Source: Spongospora subterranea f. sp. subterranea (taxonomy: Eukaryota; Endomyxa: Phytomyxea; Phytomyxea; Plasmodiophorida). From it: a stretch of DNA of 44,394 nt. The stretch is from positions 1 through 44,394 of the forward strand of contig JAUGWO010000072.1 of NCBI GenBank assembly GCA_049724395.1, in the 5' to 3' direction. The notes below the pieces were generated by a model. The model was not told where the DNA came from, ran no database searches, and saw only the letters and a list, made by a program, of their open reading frames with translations. Of this stretch, positions 1 to 11,020 are shown in pieces. The position numbers were made by a program, and so were the translations under genes. Position 1 is the stretch's first letter, and each line of letters begins with the position of its first letter.

Positions 1-2
1 CT

Positions 3-1042
3 TTTATAGGTCGCATTTTTACCTGTAATCACGTGGCAACCCAGCGTGGAGAGAGTGTAATTCGTCTATTAAAGAGAAAGGAGTCAAGAAGAAAGAACTT
101 CGCGGGTTCGAACCTGTTGCAACTGTGGGAGCACCTTTTGAATCAGTTCAACAGAATGGAGGCGAGTTCGTTAGATGTATTATGTGATCTTATCAGATAC
201 TCAAGAAAGTGGAGTAAGTACGTTGAACACATGTGGCAAGACAGTTACCAAGAAGCTGCAAAACTTCCATTTGTGGGTTTGATGCCCAACACGAATGATC
301 TATGGTATGCGTTATCGTCACCTGATCAAAGTCTTTGTCACGTCATCGATCTGTCCCTCGATGGGCCTGCACAGATTCCCACATGCTCGTGTCAAGATTT
401 CTCGTCGAGTTTGATTCCCTGCGCTGGAATATGTGTTGCGCTTTGCCGTTTGCCAGGAAGGCAGCTCTTTCCTGTGTCCAATTTGCATCCTCACTGGAGA
501 ATTAGCTCTCACCCTCTGTTGGACAAAGCTCTGGCAAAATTAAATCTAAGATCGGTTGCCACTCTCGAATCCCCTGATCTCCATCAAACTGGTATTCCGT
601 GTAGTGTACAGCATCACCTCATTATGACAGCATACCAGAGCATAATGGTACCAACGAAGCGGGATCTTCGGTACACGAAGCTCAACAATCTCTTCAAAAC
701 CACATCGAACCAATCGCAATTAGCAATGATCACTACTACAAATTGTTGACGCTGAATCTGCTGGCGTTCAAGCAAAGTCTTCATGGGGAAGGGAGCAGTG
801 AATTTATCCTGCCAGAACCTGAAGCGGACAACACAGACAAGCCTTTGCAAGTCCCAGTTCTGCCACCAAGAAAAAGAGGGGGTGGCGACGATGTAAACAG
901 GTCATTGTTGTCGTCTCGCAAGAGGTTGTGTTCAGCGTGCATCAAAGCCGGTTTGATGCCGACCGATAATCACAGAGCTAGGAGTTCCAAGTGTCCGTCT
1001 TTAAACGCTCAGATACCGACGGTCGAATATTTTTTTTTATAA
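3..1042 (+). mobile_element. MULE (Mutator-like) transposase, C-terminal part with SWIM-like motif
   Basis: The frame is open to the left edge, so the start lies outside the window. Around residues 120-140 there is a SWIM-type pattern (CSCQDF, ten residues in, then PCAGICVAL). SWIM fingers normally read C-x-C-xn-C-x-H; the final His is Gly here. The helical stretch before it (LLQLWEHLLNQFNRMEASSL, then RKWSKYVEHMW) resembles the region between the DDE core and SWIM finger of MULE transposases. From about 605 the protein-like reading moves to another frame, ending at 1,042 with a basic PPRKRGGG stretch and a zinc-knuckle-like CSACIKAG...H...KC pattern. The lost His and the frame change suggest a decaying copy. 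A short intron at 592-630 would keep the original frame, so it does not explain the shift. The MULE family assignment is inferred from motif order. Confidence 0.62.
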
Positions 1043-1409
1043 TCCATCTGTTATCAACGCACACTCTTGTTGCTTCTGAAACCGCCAGTAGATTCAAAGT
1101 CAACAACCTATAAAATAGTCATTGCGATCAGTTCGATTGTTTTGAAAAGGTCATTGATCTTCGTGTAGCTCTTTCGTTTGGTTGGTGCATTATGCTCTCG
1201 TATGAATTGTTTTCCAAAGCGACGAAAGTATGACGATGCAATTGACAAGTTCGATACATTTAGTAAGACTTTAACGCCATTGCCATCGTATTTTTGTAGC
1301 TGAGTGGGCCAGAATCTGATACAGTGACTTCGCTGAAGAACCTATTACCTTTGTTGGGTCTGTGTATATTACTAAGTTAGTCCACTGGGGCACTTATTTT
1401 TGGGTGGAC

Positions 1410-1493
1410 TGTCCACGCGTGGACAAAAGACACTTCCGCAAGTTAGTGGGAGTTAGTTGGCGACTGATGCGTGGCCTGCTATCAGTCGACTGA
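1410..1493. promoter_or_regulatory. Two perfect palindromes upstream of the secreted orphan gene
   Basis: TGTCCACGCGTGGACA at 1,410-1,425 and TCAGTCGACTGA at 1,482-1,493 are perfect dyads lying 157-240 bases upstream of the ATG at 1,650. Dyads of this length suit homodimeric transcription factors. No TATA box is obvious. The rest of 1,043-1,649 shows no gene. Confidence 0.3.
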
Positions 1494-1649
1494 CAGAAAT
1501 ACCTCCCGGAGATAGTTCCTACAGTATATCAGTTTATTCATGACAGCGTCCAAATCCGTGACAGTCACCGGTCCTTAATCGAGCGAACGCTCTGCAGAAC
1601 GCCATGTGACATCGAACCTCAATTACAGTCCAATCACGCAGATTTCAGA

Positions 1650-2912
1650 ATGATGGTTTGGGCCATGTTGTGGTTAGTCTCATTATCACCATCTGGTGCT
1701 GTATCAACTTCAAGTGACAAAGAACACCCTAACGAAAATCAAGTTGTGTTTGACGGGACGGACAATGGTGAATCTCATAACGTCTTCAACGCACATCACA
1801 CCCAAGTCAACGAAGGGTTTCAGAGTTCCTTCGAAAATGTGGAATATCCAAAGCAAACGAGCACGGCACCATCGGCATATGATCCCGACTGTGATGGGGT
1901 CAGTTTTGGTCAATATTTTGGCCAACCAGAACAGTTTTTGGAAAATTCGTTCTTGGAAGTTGACGGCCTCTCAGCCAATCAATGGCAAAATCCGAAACCC
2001 CCAAACATAATTCCTATCATTGATTTGACTCAGGATGACAGTGATACCTCTAACAATGTTTTGCCTGACCAGAGTAAACATCTGATTCAACAAATCTCAC
2101 AAAGTCCAAATCCGGTATCTGCAAACACTGCAGATCCTGAGTCATTCAAGACAAATCAGATTAGCAGCCAATACCCACAGAGGTTTGCTGGCAAAATTCC
2201 AACGACCCAATTTTGGGTTTCCTCGCTAAACCCGAATGCGAAAAAATATCACCCATCCCTCTTCAACCTTCAGGAACTGTTCATCAGTGACAAAAGTGGG
2301 AGATTATCTCCTTATTGGAGTGCCGTCCGAGCTAAAGTTTGCCGCACCATCGACAATATTCTCAGTTCTAATCCGAATGCATGCTCGTGTCATCATCAAA
2401 ACAACGGCGCCTTTTGTTGTTTCAATCCAGTTCGTATCAAGGGCTGTGATGATGCTGTTGCCTTTATTGTCGACCAGACCGATCCGCATTTGGATTCCAA
2501 TTTGAAATGGGCTGATAGTGGCAATTCGAGACTAAGCGTTTGGCAAACTCGACATCGTTTGCCGATCCAAGCTGCGATGATACTGTCCGAGATGTCAGCT
2601 GCATTTCGATTCTCGCAGCCATTCATATTTCATCGCCCCTTATTGAGCCTGTTCTGGAATGCATCTTTATTACGGTTATATCTTGTTACTGATTGCCAAT
2701 CCACTTTTAAATATTATATGGAAAGCCTAACTGCTGATATTCGCATGAAACAGTGTTTCCGTTCCGGTTCCGATCCTATTGTGGTACAACATCCGCAAAT
2801 TGAAGAACTTTTGAAGCATAATCTGTTCCATGCGCTCCGTCATATCGCGGTTTTCCAAAACTTGGGGAAACCGGGTTGTGATGAGATTCTGTATGAACGC
2901 AAAATCACATGA
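1650..2912 (+). CDS. Secreted orphan protein, 420 aa, with a SUMO-interaction-like motif
   Basis: The uninterrupted frame starts at a true ATG. The first residues (MMVWAMLWLVSLSPSGA) form a short hydrophobic core ending in small residues, like a signal peptide. Residues about 20-190 are polar and low in complexity (rich in Asn, Ser, Gln, Pro). Around 119-132 lies IIPIIDLTQDDSD, a textbook SUMO-interacting pattern: hydrophobic core IIDL followed by acidic residues. The C-terminal half looks folded. It has a Cys-rich patch near 250-270 (ACSC...FCCF...GC), then helical segments with conserved-looking Trp and Phe. No catalytic motif is recognised and I know no family. AATAAA follows the stop by 57 bases, which supports a real transcript. 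A signal peptide and a nuclear or cytosolic SUMO motif sit oddly together. A secreted protein acting inside a host cell would reconcile them, but this is speculation. Confidence 0.6.
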   Translation: MMVWAMLWLVSLSPSGAVSTSSDKEHPNENQVVFDGTDNGESHNVFNAHHTQVNEGFQSSFENVEYPKQTSTAPSAYDPDCDGVSFGQYFGQPEQFLENSFLEVDGLSANQWQNPKPPNIIPIIDLTQDDSDTSNNVLPDQSKHLIQQISQSPNPVSANTADPESFKTNQISSQYPQRFAGKIPTTQFWVSSLNPNAKKYHPSLFNLQELFISDKSGRLSPYWSAVRAKVCRTIDNILSSNPNACSCHHQNNGAFCCFNPVRIKGCDDAVAFIVDQTDPHLDSNLKWADSGNSRLSVWQTRHRLPIQAAMILSEMSAAFRFSQPFIFHRPLLSLFWNASLLRLYLVTDCQSTFKYYMESLTADIRMKQCFRSGSDPIVVQHPQIEELLKHNLFHALRHIAVFQNLGKPGCDEILYERKIT

Positions 2913-2969
2913 TCTAAACGCATTAGATCGTGTATTCGTAAAAGCAGAAACAATGTAATCATCTAACTT

Positions 2970-2975
2970 AATAAA
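2970..2975 (+). terminator. Poly(A) signal AATAAA of the secreted orphan gene
   Basis: A canonical AATAAA lies 57 bases past the stop at 2,912, the usual spacing for a cleavage and polyadenylation signal. Confidence 0.55.
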
Positions 2976-5650
2976 CAATCTAATCAGAAAAGTGTGTTCT
3001 ATCAAGATTACGGGAACCCGATAATCGCTCAATTGAAAATTGTGTTTGTCGCCTTTGAAGTCGGGATATACGAATAACCTTTATCGAATGATTTCAGTGA
3101 TCCATCGGCTGAATCATCACTAGACCCGTGACACATCAATTCAATTCCTGCATCGTCTTTCACGATTAATGATTGAAAAAAAAAACGATTCGTGGCAACA
3201 CAACCAGACTGGACCTCAATGTATCGCGGTAAATGTGATTTGTTCAATTTTTTAAGGCAAAACTTCAAAAACGATTTCGCCTCTTGGATCAACGCTTTTG
3301 TCCGACCCATTCACGACGTTCTATTATCTATCGAAGATACCAAAACAGTTATTTGAGCATCAAAACAGCGAAATTCTCGTGAGGTCACTCCATTGTTATG
3401 GAAAGTTTATCATCCACCCCAACTGGACCTGTTTTCCCCCATCATATACGAGGAGGATCATGATCGACGAGAGTTGAATTTTATTTTCGTTTAAAACATA
3501 AAAAACCTTCGGAATTGGGGTAAACTACATGATGTGGGCAGATGCAAGATCGATACAGCGATAGATTGACAAAATTAACTGATCCAGTCAAACCGAACGA
3601 TATCATGCGATCGAGCAACATGTTCTCGGATCCGATCTGAAAATCCGAAACCTGCGGGATAGCTGAACGAGGCGTCGAGCGACGGCCGAATAGGAGTGGT
3701 TCGAGGAGCCGTCAGGATCGGCTTTTACATATCACAATCGATATTTGCAATAATGCGCGCCATCGATATCCAATTCACAAGTTCGGCGCAACTCAGAATG
3801 AGGTCAGTTAGAGCCAACATCATTTCGGCGCTTCTAACTCGGCCCATTGCCGGCTCATCCTGGCGGCTCCTCGAACAACTTCATCTCGGCCGTCGTCGTG
3901 ATCATGATCCTCGTCAGCACGGCTCCCAACCCAGTCAAACAGGATCGCTGTTTAACAAAACTCTGTTGATTCGGGACAAGACATGGTTTTGACATAATTC
4001 CAGAACAATGATGGAATTAGTGTACCATGAACAGTGTGGCAATCAAAACAGGTATTGACGATGTTAATTTAAAGAATGACATTGTGAATCCAATATGAAT
4101 TAACCTGAGATGTCAATGACAGCAATGATACAAGCTTACACGGCTGTATTTGGATAATGTTGTCCACAAACATATCGGCGAAGAGTTTGCCGATTAGTAT
4201 TGGATGGCGTTCGTTCGCTCGGGACACACTGAGAATATTGTGAATCCGTTGATCAAATCAAATATTCATTGTGTGATGTTTTGATGAACTCGTTAGAGAG
4301 AACAAATAAAGGGAATGAGGCGCTGTGTCGCTGAATTATCAGTCTTTTCATCCATCGTCGAGAAAATTGATTGACTGATTGGCCTTACTTGGATCATGAA
4401 AGCGAAATGATGTTCATGGTCAAACTAGTTCGGAATGCTGATTCTGCGGTACGAGTATCATCTGGGAGTTCATGAACAGGTAATGAGCAAAGACCCATTG
4501 ATCGCAGTTGATTTAGCTCAAGATCAAGGCGCTGGTCATCGCTCAATACCATTATCCTCAGTGACATGATTGGGAGTTGTACTGTATATCTGCAGTGTGT
4601 CTAACACATCGAATCATAGAACACTATAGACATTCCAAAGATCCTAACTGAAGACCATTCCCAACAAACGAAAGAACTGTACCTGATCGTTGACAAACAG
4701 TTAAAAATTGACAAGATATCGAAAAACAAAACCAGACCAACACTGATGAGATAATCATATTGAGTTGATACCGAGAAAACACAATCATAATCAGTCTGAC
4801 AGTCCAAACAGTCATTCCAGTCTTAAACCAATCAATTGATGATTTTCTGCACAATATGGGAACCCCATCAGAATGATATTAAACAGTATACGATCTGCAT
4901 CTCCATGAATGGCCATCCATTGACCTCAATGGGAGATGACGCTGTGGAATCTGCTTTCCCTTAAACCATTGCGGCTCCGATCAACGTCAGTGATATGCTA
5001 TTGAGAAACGATCTAAAGGATGTGTGGGACAGCACAGAGCAGCGAACAGCGAAAAACAAACAAACACGCCTGAACAATTCAGGTTGTAAGAATAGCAACT
5101 CGCCATGATGGCAATACGATTCCTTGAATTATCATGAAGATGGAGCGAATCAGATTAGGATAATGACCGAAGTGCAATACTCAATGACCTAACAATAAAC
5201 AAATATCGTCAGTCACCAACTGCCATCGAACACGATCAATGCCGCCAGATGAGAAATCTACTCCTTTCGCAGTTCCGTTTTGACTCTTCAGAACATCATT
5301 GGGTCAATGGGATAGATCAGGTTCTGTTTGTGTGTTCCTGTGGCCCTGATCATTTTGAACTCATCACAGTTGTCTTTGCTTCTCAATTTCAGGTGAGTCT
5401 AATTGGCCGGAATCGTGGCCATCCAGTTGTTTGAATCTGCTCAATGTTGGATCTGGTCTATTGAAATCTGACTACTTTGACAGGGCCCTAAGGAGACTCA
5501 TTCAAGTGAGTGATTAACATATTCGGGTGAAGTCATTTCGATTACTGGACAAGAGTGGGGGAGAGAGGACACGATAGCGAGAAAAGGATGAAAGGAGCAA
5601 CTTGGTGAGGGAACAACACGAATGGTGTTCTGTATAAATAGATCAAAACC
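2976..5650. other. Mostly empty intergenic stretch
   Basis: No convincing gene is seen. A GC-richer patch at about 3,640-3,970 holds a short frame ending at 3,969 with a membrane-helix-like run (FISAVVVIMILV, near 3,880-3,915). It could be an exon of an unrecognised gene, but no good start or splice pair supports it. The rest is AT-leaning, with only short chance frames and no clear repeat. Confidence 0.3.
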
Positions 5651-5867
5651 CCAATTAGAATCGTATCAATAATTTAGAGCAATGATCAGAGTACTATTAG
5701 CAATCGGACTGCGGTTGAGACGCAGAAGGGGGCTGTACTGGCCCTCAATACGACATCACCTTCTGTCTGTGAACCAGAGTTAGACCAGGTCAAGTAGTGG
5801 CTAATTTCAAATCACCACCAAAAGTACCACGAATTCGTCTCAATCCATCTTGCCGTCTCCGTTGAGA
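5651..5867 (-). pseudogene. Inverted duplicate of the EF-hand gene exon end and intron
   Basis: Read on the minus strand, this segment matches 13,013-13,227 of the calmodulin-like gene. It covers the last 40 coding bases (from CTCAACGGAGA through GACGAATTCGTG), the splice donor GTAC and about 175 bases of intron. The match starts and stops abruptly, so only this fragment was copied. A TGG codon of the source (Trp142) is TGA here, so it is not coding. Divergence is uneven: about 8% in the exon and donor part, only 2 mismatches in 105 in the middle (5,696-5,800), and about 25% in the far intron part. The intron is retained, so this is a DNA-level duplication and not a retrocopy. Confidence 0.85.
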
Positions 5868-6719
5868 GAAGACAAACTTTTGCTTTAAGGGTTGGTCGAG
5901 TATTCCAGCACAACGCAACCGCCCAATCCCATTTGAGAAAATAAACTGAAACTGTTCAAATCACAACTGTTTCAGTGTTGTGTGCGGTGATCACATTGTT
6001 TTGATGTTTTTCCAGCTCTTGGGGATTGGTCGGAACAATGCAGTGACATGTCGCGTGTTTGTGATTCACCATATTCTGCCATAACTGATAAACATTTCAC
6101 TCGGGTTTCCCTTTCCTTCATCGAGAGTTATTTGCAGCCCACTGTGACGTTGTCTCTCAACATCGCAATCTCATTGAGCACCACCAACACGATTCTCTGT
6201 TCAGGAAGTTTCTCTTTGTTCGTGTATTCTTTGCAATGCCCGTTTTGTGCTCTGGTGCAATTCTGGTTTCAATATTCCCTAATAACCATAACACCTCCAT
6301 AAACTCATCACTATTATCTTCGTCTCCTTATCAATTCAGCAGTATCACAGCTGTATTTTAACGAACAGGCCTTAACAAGGACAATGGTCCTGATTCGACC
6401 TCGTCCATCGGGTTGCCCACACAACAGGATACGGTATCGGATAATTCGGTGGAATATTCTGCTACGTTGATTCACTGATGAACTCAACAAGATGGAGTAT
6501 CAAATAAAGGACCCTCTATTAAATTCCATGATGTTTGCGGCGCCGCTCTTCACCTCAATGCCGTTGTTCGCATTCGCCCAATTGCTATTTTGGAACGGTA
6601 AAGAAGGCAATGGTAGTATGTTTGTGAGATAATACAATTGCAGATGAAAACTAGGAGGAACAGGTTCTTGCTTTGTTTTGGGTGACCGATGGAATCGACC
6701 GGTGTTTAATCGGGTTTCT
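5868..6719. other. Intergenic stretch with small hydrophobic ORFs
   Basis: Two small ATG frames are hydrophobic. 6,048-6,302 encodes 84 aa with several apolar runs. 6,492-6,632 encodes 46 aa beginning MEYQIKDPLLNSMMFAAP and then LFTSMPLFAFAQLLFWN, where the Asn codon is followed by a possible donor G|GTAAAG. Either could be a first exon with a signal anchor or could be chance. Nothing else is recognised. Confidence 0.2.
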
Positions 6720-8480
6720 TCCTAGTCAGTGTTCCGAATGCATCAGACAAGTGGTCGGCTCTCTCATCAGCCTGAGGTACTGCCGTTGGAGTCGCACTGG
6801 CACCATCGTCGAAACCAGGGTGGACACCATAATTTGCATAAAACGGGGTCATTCTGGTTGCACTATGCTCACCGTTGTTGTATGCGAATTGCGCCTCGGC
6901 TAGTATGTCCGCTCAATTATCCTGATCGTAATCACCATAACATCGCCAACATTGCTCTAAGAACTCGTTCACCCTCACCGTCTGGCCGTCCGTCTCTGGG
7001 TGCCTTTCAGTACATAACTTTGTCTGTATTGGCAATCGGTTCTGTAATCTTTAAAATTTGGACACGAATTGTGGTCGACGGTCGTGATGATGTCGTCAGG
7101 TAATCCGTGAAGTTTAAATACGTTCATCATGACTATAGTCGCGGTTTCTGGTGACGAAATGCTCTCTGAACAGGGAATGAGGTACGAATTCAAGCGCGGC
7201 AACCTTGGACATATCGCTCGATTAATTTTCTGATCCCTAGACACAAGAGTTCCTTAATGATGCTGGCGTACCTCTTGGACATTCCCAAATGCCCTGCGAG
7301 CGCCAAAATCAGACGCATCCGCTTCGAGAATGCATTGACCCTGCTGGATTGTAATGAGCGAGCACTGGTCCCGATCAGAATCCATTCTTCAGAATGCGGA
7401 AAGCTGCCTCCGGCTCTGCTAATGGAACGACTATGGTTGAGTAGTTCGCGATCAACCTGCGATAGAAATTCGCCAATCCTAAAAACATTGAACTCCTTGA
7501 GATTTGCCGGGGCTACCCACTCCACGATCGTTCTGACTTTTCCGCATCCATCTTCAATCCATCCGTTGACATATTGTAAATCACATAAGCGACTTGGTTC
7601 TAATCAAATACCCACTTCGCCAGTTTTGCCCAAAGTCTTAGCTCTCGTTGGCGTTGTTGCACTCGTCGAACATCCCTCTCGTAGGATTCCGAAGAGCTGG
7701 AGTAGATCAGAATTTCGTCGAGATACGCTACCACAAATTTGTCGAGGAAATCTTGGAATGTTTCGTGCATGAGGCGTTGGAAATGTGCAGGTGCGTTCAT
7801 CAATCCGAAAGGCATGCCCATGTGCACGAGCTGACCATATTTGCAGTTAAAAGCGGTCTTCCATTCGTCACCCTCTCTTATACGATGTAGGTTGTAGACC
7901 CGAGATGATCGATCTTCGTGACAATTCTTGCTTCGCCGAGCTGCTGAAAGATGTGACCAATTGTCGGAAGCGGATAGGGTTCCGTTTTGGTTAACGTGTT
8001 GAGTTCCCTGAAATCAACCCATAATCGTTAGCTTTTGTCCTTCTTGAATGTGAAACGAATCGGGGCTCCACATGGTGATTGTGAGTGATGAATGAATCCC
8101 TTTTGAAGGTTATCTGGACGCAGAGCTTGTTATGGCAGACACGAGAAGATGATTACAGACACCCTAAAATCCGATACGCCATCGTTTAGCTGAAGAACCT
8201 GGACATTCCAGCCGAAGTGTTCGTTAACCGCTCCTCCAATCGGTTCCATATTGATTCCACCTTTTCGTTTGTTAATATTACTCAATATGTCCTCGTGATT
8301 TGCCCTGTTAACGAGAAACATGATTTCTCAATATGTATTGCCTGTGCACCTGAGCGCCTCCCCGACAATTGAATCGACCAAGCCTCTCAATCATTGAATT
8401 TTTTCGCTTTCCAAAACAGATCCTCCAAGGTTGGTTTGCGGTTTGTGAATCACTATCTTTGTCGGTGCTCTTTCGTCGTT
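6720..8480 (-). mobile_element. Ty3/Gypsy retroelement fossil 1 (RT and integrase pieces)
   Basis: On the minus strand, reverse-transcriptase motifs lie at about 8,110-7,600 (MPFGLMNAPAHFQRLM, then a YLDEILIYS-type active-site strand). Integrase-like motifs follow at about 7,240-6,720 (FKLHGLPDDI, then [13 protein letters not shown]). Domain order is that of Ty3/Gypsy, but the stretch between RT and integrase is much too short, so the copy is internally reduced. It is old and clearly broken, with many (more than five) breaks. 8,110-8,480 may hold a decayed upstream part. No LTR is visible. Confidence 0.8.
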
Positions 8481-8679
8481 TATTCCTACAGATGCATGAA
8501 CAATGATTAGGGAAAGTGGTTGATCAAAACTGGCCAAGTGTCAAGTTTTATTGTTTTTCACATTATGGAGTCATCAACCACATTTTAGAACCGAGAAAGA
8601 GATTCTCGTGCGCCTCTGACAATAACAAATGTACGTGTTTGCATTTCTTATACGACCATCAAGATTGTAGGTTTTGGTG

Positions 8680-8685
8680 TTTATT
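8680..8685 (-). terminator. Poly(A) signal AATAAA of the 203-aa secreted gene
   Basis: TTTATT on the plus strand gives AATAAA on the coding strand, 23 bases past the stop at 8,709. Confidence 0.5.
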
Positions 8686-8708
8686 TCTGAAATTGTCGGC
8701 AAATGGCT

Positions 8709-9320
8709 TTAGTCCGTCGGTAACTGGCTTTGTCCTTCTGATGGCGGCAACTGGCTCCGCAAATTGTCTATGATTTTCGTCGAAACCAATTCCATAACAA
8801 GTTTGTAACCTAAGGGATCTTGTACTTTCATGATATCAAGCTGGTAGAGAGCAAACCTTACAAGCTGGACTGGGTTCATTTCTCTCCAAAAATTATCTAG
8901 AATCAGTTGAAGTAAGTCAAAGTTGGGTGGCGAGGCACTCTGTTCCGCAGATGATGAGAAAACGCCCTTTCTCTTGCGACCTGTCGGCTTGTTTTTAACC
9001 AACCACTCCGCCACATCGGCTGACACATAATCCTCAGGTTTCGGGAAATCCTCTGACTTGTAACCATTCTCTTGGTAAATGGCAAAACTTTGGAGAAACA
9101 ACTTCAACCCAGCGACATCCGCAGAATCTTCAACCGATGGGGCAGCCTCTACAGGTTTTTTGTTTAATGGTTCCTGCTTGTCATCCTGCACTATTCCTTT
9201 GTGGCCAGTCGGTGTCTGTGTCTGATGTACTTGGGTCTGACCATCCTGCACACCCTTGGTACCTTGTGCAACAACGATCACTAGAGCGATCCCAATGACG
9301 TGAATCATTGAAAACTTCAT
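8709..9320 (-). CDS. Secreted orphan protein, 203 aa
   Basis: I choose the internal ATG at 9,320 because it places a clean signal peptide at the N-terminus (MKFSMIHVIGIALVIVVAQG), cut about residue 20. The longer frame upstream lacks such a head. The mature part begins with a Gln/Lys-rich low-complexity linker (about 20-65). A helical domain follows, with a KRKG basic cluster and the segment NFDLLQLILDNFWREMNPVQ. The C-terminus has a repeated QLP motif (SQLPPSEGQSQLPTD), from a short tandem DNA repeat that continues past the stop. No family is recognised. The gene lies between two Gypsy fossils, and a decayed paralogue sits at 11,490-11,740. A secreted, repeat-embedded, duplicated orphan fits an effector-type gene, but this is inference. 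Confidence 0.6.
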   Translation of the reverse strand: MKFSMIHVIGIALVIVVAQGTKGVQDGQTQVHQTQTPTGHKGIVQDDKQEPLNKKPVEAAPSVEDSADVAGLKLFLQSFAIYQENGYKSEDFPKPEDYVSADVAEWLVKNKPTGRKRKGVFSSSAEQSASPPNFDLLQLILDNFWREMNPVQLVRFALYQLDIMKVQDPLGYKLVMELVSTKIIDNLRSQLPPSEGQSQLPTD

Positions 9321-9387
9321 TGTCCAAACTAAAAGAATGTGATTGAACACGGTGAACTCGTGACGGGAATGGATCACCACTTGCGCA

Positions 9388-11020
9388 ATGCCGTGCGGCT
9401 GTACCGCTGTGGGTCTTCTATCCGGTGCAGAGCCGGCTTATTCTTTCAGGTTCGCGCACTTGAGGTTCGCGAACTTCAAGTGTCAGAGTGCACTGCAGCC
9501 CGCCATTCCGGGGTTTAGTACAGTCATGGGCACTGTACCCACTACCCAGAACAAAAGGCCTTACCACAATGTATATTGGAAAGAGGTTGGTATTGCCGAC
9601 TATCTTCAGGAGATTTCGGCGTTGATGGTCGAGCAACTAGGTGACAGTATCCCGATCTTTTAAATCGGTGGTCAACAACTGGCATTGACGCATGGACGTC
9701 GAGAGCCTGCACCTGTTTTGCCACCTCAAAGTAATTCACTACAACACGAAGGTGAAGTTATCGCAAAAGGTGATTCGCATCGAAATTGGGATGGATATGG
9801 ATAGCGAGCAGCTACGATGTCCTGACGTCATGACCGTAAACGGTCGTGATTGGCGGGCCGCATATATTCTACGAAGGAATGGGGCTGTCATTTCTGTGCC
9901 ATTATTCGGAATCAACTCTACGAAATTGCTCAGATCATCTTTAATGACTAAAACGTATTGAAATGCATGGGAGTATCCACGACTCGATTTACCAATGAAC
10001 AAATAGTCAAAAATGTATGACTTTGTGGCTTGGTCGCATGAATAGCGTGATCAAATGGTCGGAAGATCATAGAGTCCTTGACCCTCAAACAGTTTTTTTT
10101 TTTGATTGAGTTTACACTTTTCATGTAGGTCTGCCGACCTCACGGCTATTGGGCCAAGATTCACTTTAGAGACTCTCATCTCAATAGTTCCTCTCAGAAA
10201 CAAGCTCGCACTTGCAATAGAGACCTTCGCCGGTAATTCAGCAGTCTGGTCGACACAAGAGGTAGTGTGAGGTTAGAATAGCAACCGCATATTCCGTCTC
10301 AACTAAAAAACGTACCCAGAGAACTCAGTCTCCGGGACACTCCCTCAAACAGTGCAGACACTTGTCAATATCACCCTTGATGTCCTGCTTCGTATTCGGC
10401 CACCAAAATAGTTGAGAGATATCGTAATAAGCGGAACTACATGACCTGATAGTCCCATGTGTCCAATGACCATAAGTCTAATTTGAAGTGAAGTGGAAGG
10501 GATCCAGAGTTGTTTTCCCGAGGTTTTCCAGATTCCATTTACCAGAGTGAGTGGGATTTTCGATTCAGGAAATAAAATATCATCTTGCGGATAACAGTTG
10601 TGCTCTTCGATGAACAATTATTGGGAATTGCAGTCTCCCTATGTGAAGAAGGCATCTTCATCTTTGGCAGCGTGAATATACTCGCAGTAGGTAATTGCAC
10701 GGTCGGTTCAAGTTTTCAGGTCTTTTGGACGAAAGCCGTTGCGGAGGACGTCAAGTTTCCTCTTAATTGCATCGGGTGAACCTGAGTAAACATGTTGAAG
10801 TCCATGATGTTCAATACAACTGTCAAAACGAGTGATATATTCGACCACCCGCTGTTCAATAGAGGATATGGTGTCGTATCCATGACAACCGATTTCGAAA
10901 TCAACGCTTTGATGTTGGTAGAAGATAATAGGGCTCCGGAAACATTCTGGAGTTTCCGTAGGTATTGGTCCAAATCATCATCAGTCACATCGCTCATTTC
11001 CTTCTTGAGGCGATATTAAG
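9388..11020 (-). mobile_element. Ty3/Gypsy retroelement fossil 2 (integrase, possible gag)
   Basis: On the minus strand, an integrase zinc-binding region lies at about 10,617-10,352 (RLMVIGHMGLSGHV). The integrase core is at about 10,002-9,739 (FQYVLVIKDDLSNFVELIP) and a decayed continuation runs to about 9,480. 11,010-10,720 may be a gag-like remnant (low confidence). A poly(A) element has inserted into the integrase region (separate entry). The copy is old and broken in many places, with reverse transcriptase absent between the parts. It appears distinct from fossil 1 because the domain order restarts. Confidence 0.75.
10093..10341 (-). mobile_element. Poly(A)-tailed non-LTR insertion (249 bp) with 11-bp target duplication
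   Basis: The insert is bounded by identical CCCTCAAACAG copies at 10,082-10,092 and 10,342-10,352. On the minus strand it ends in AACTCAATC and a run of 11 A, and its body contains CCTCACACTACC. The same tail and body motif occur at 36,300-36,509, so this is a family of 5'-truncated LINE or similar poly(A) elements. It interrupts Gypsy fossil 2 and is therefore younger than it. Confidence 0.85.

Noticed and set aside
100-130. tRNA B-box-like GGGTTCGAACC
   Set aside because: It lies inside the MULE coding frame, with no A box or cloverleaf around it.
592-630. 39-base GT-AG intron to explain the frame change in the left MULE
   Set aside because: Its length is a multiple of three, so it leaves the frame unchanged.
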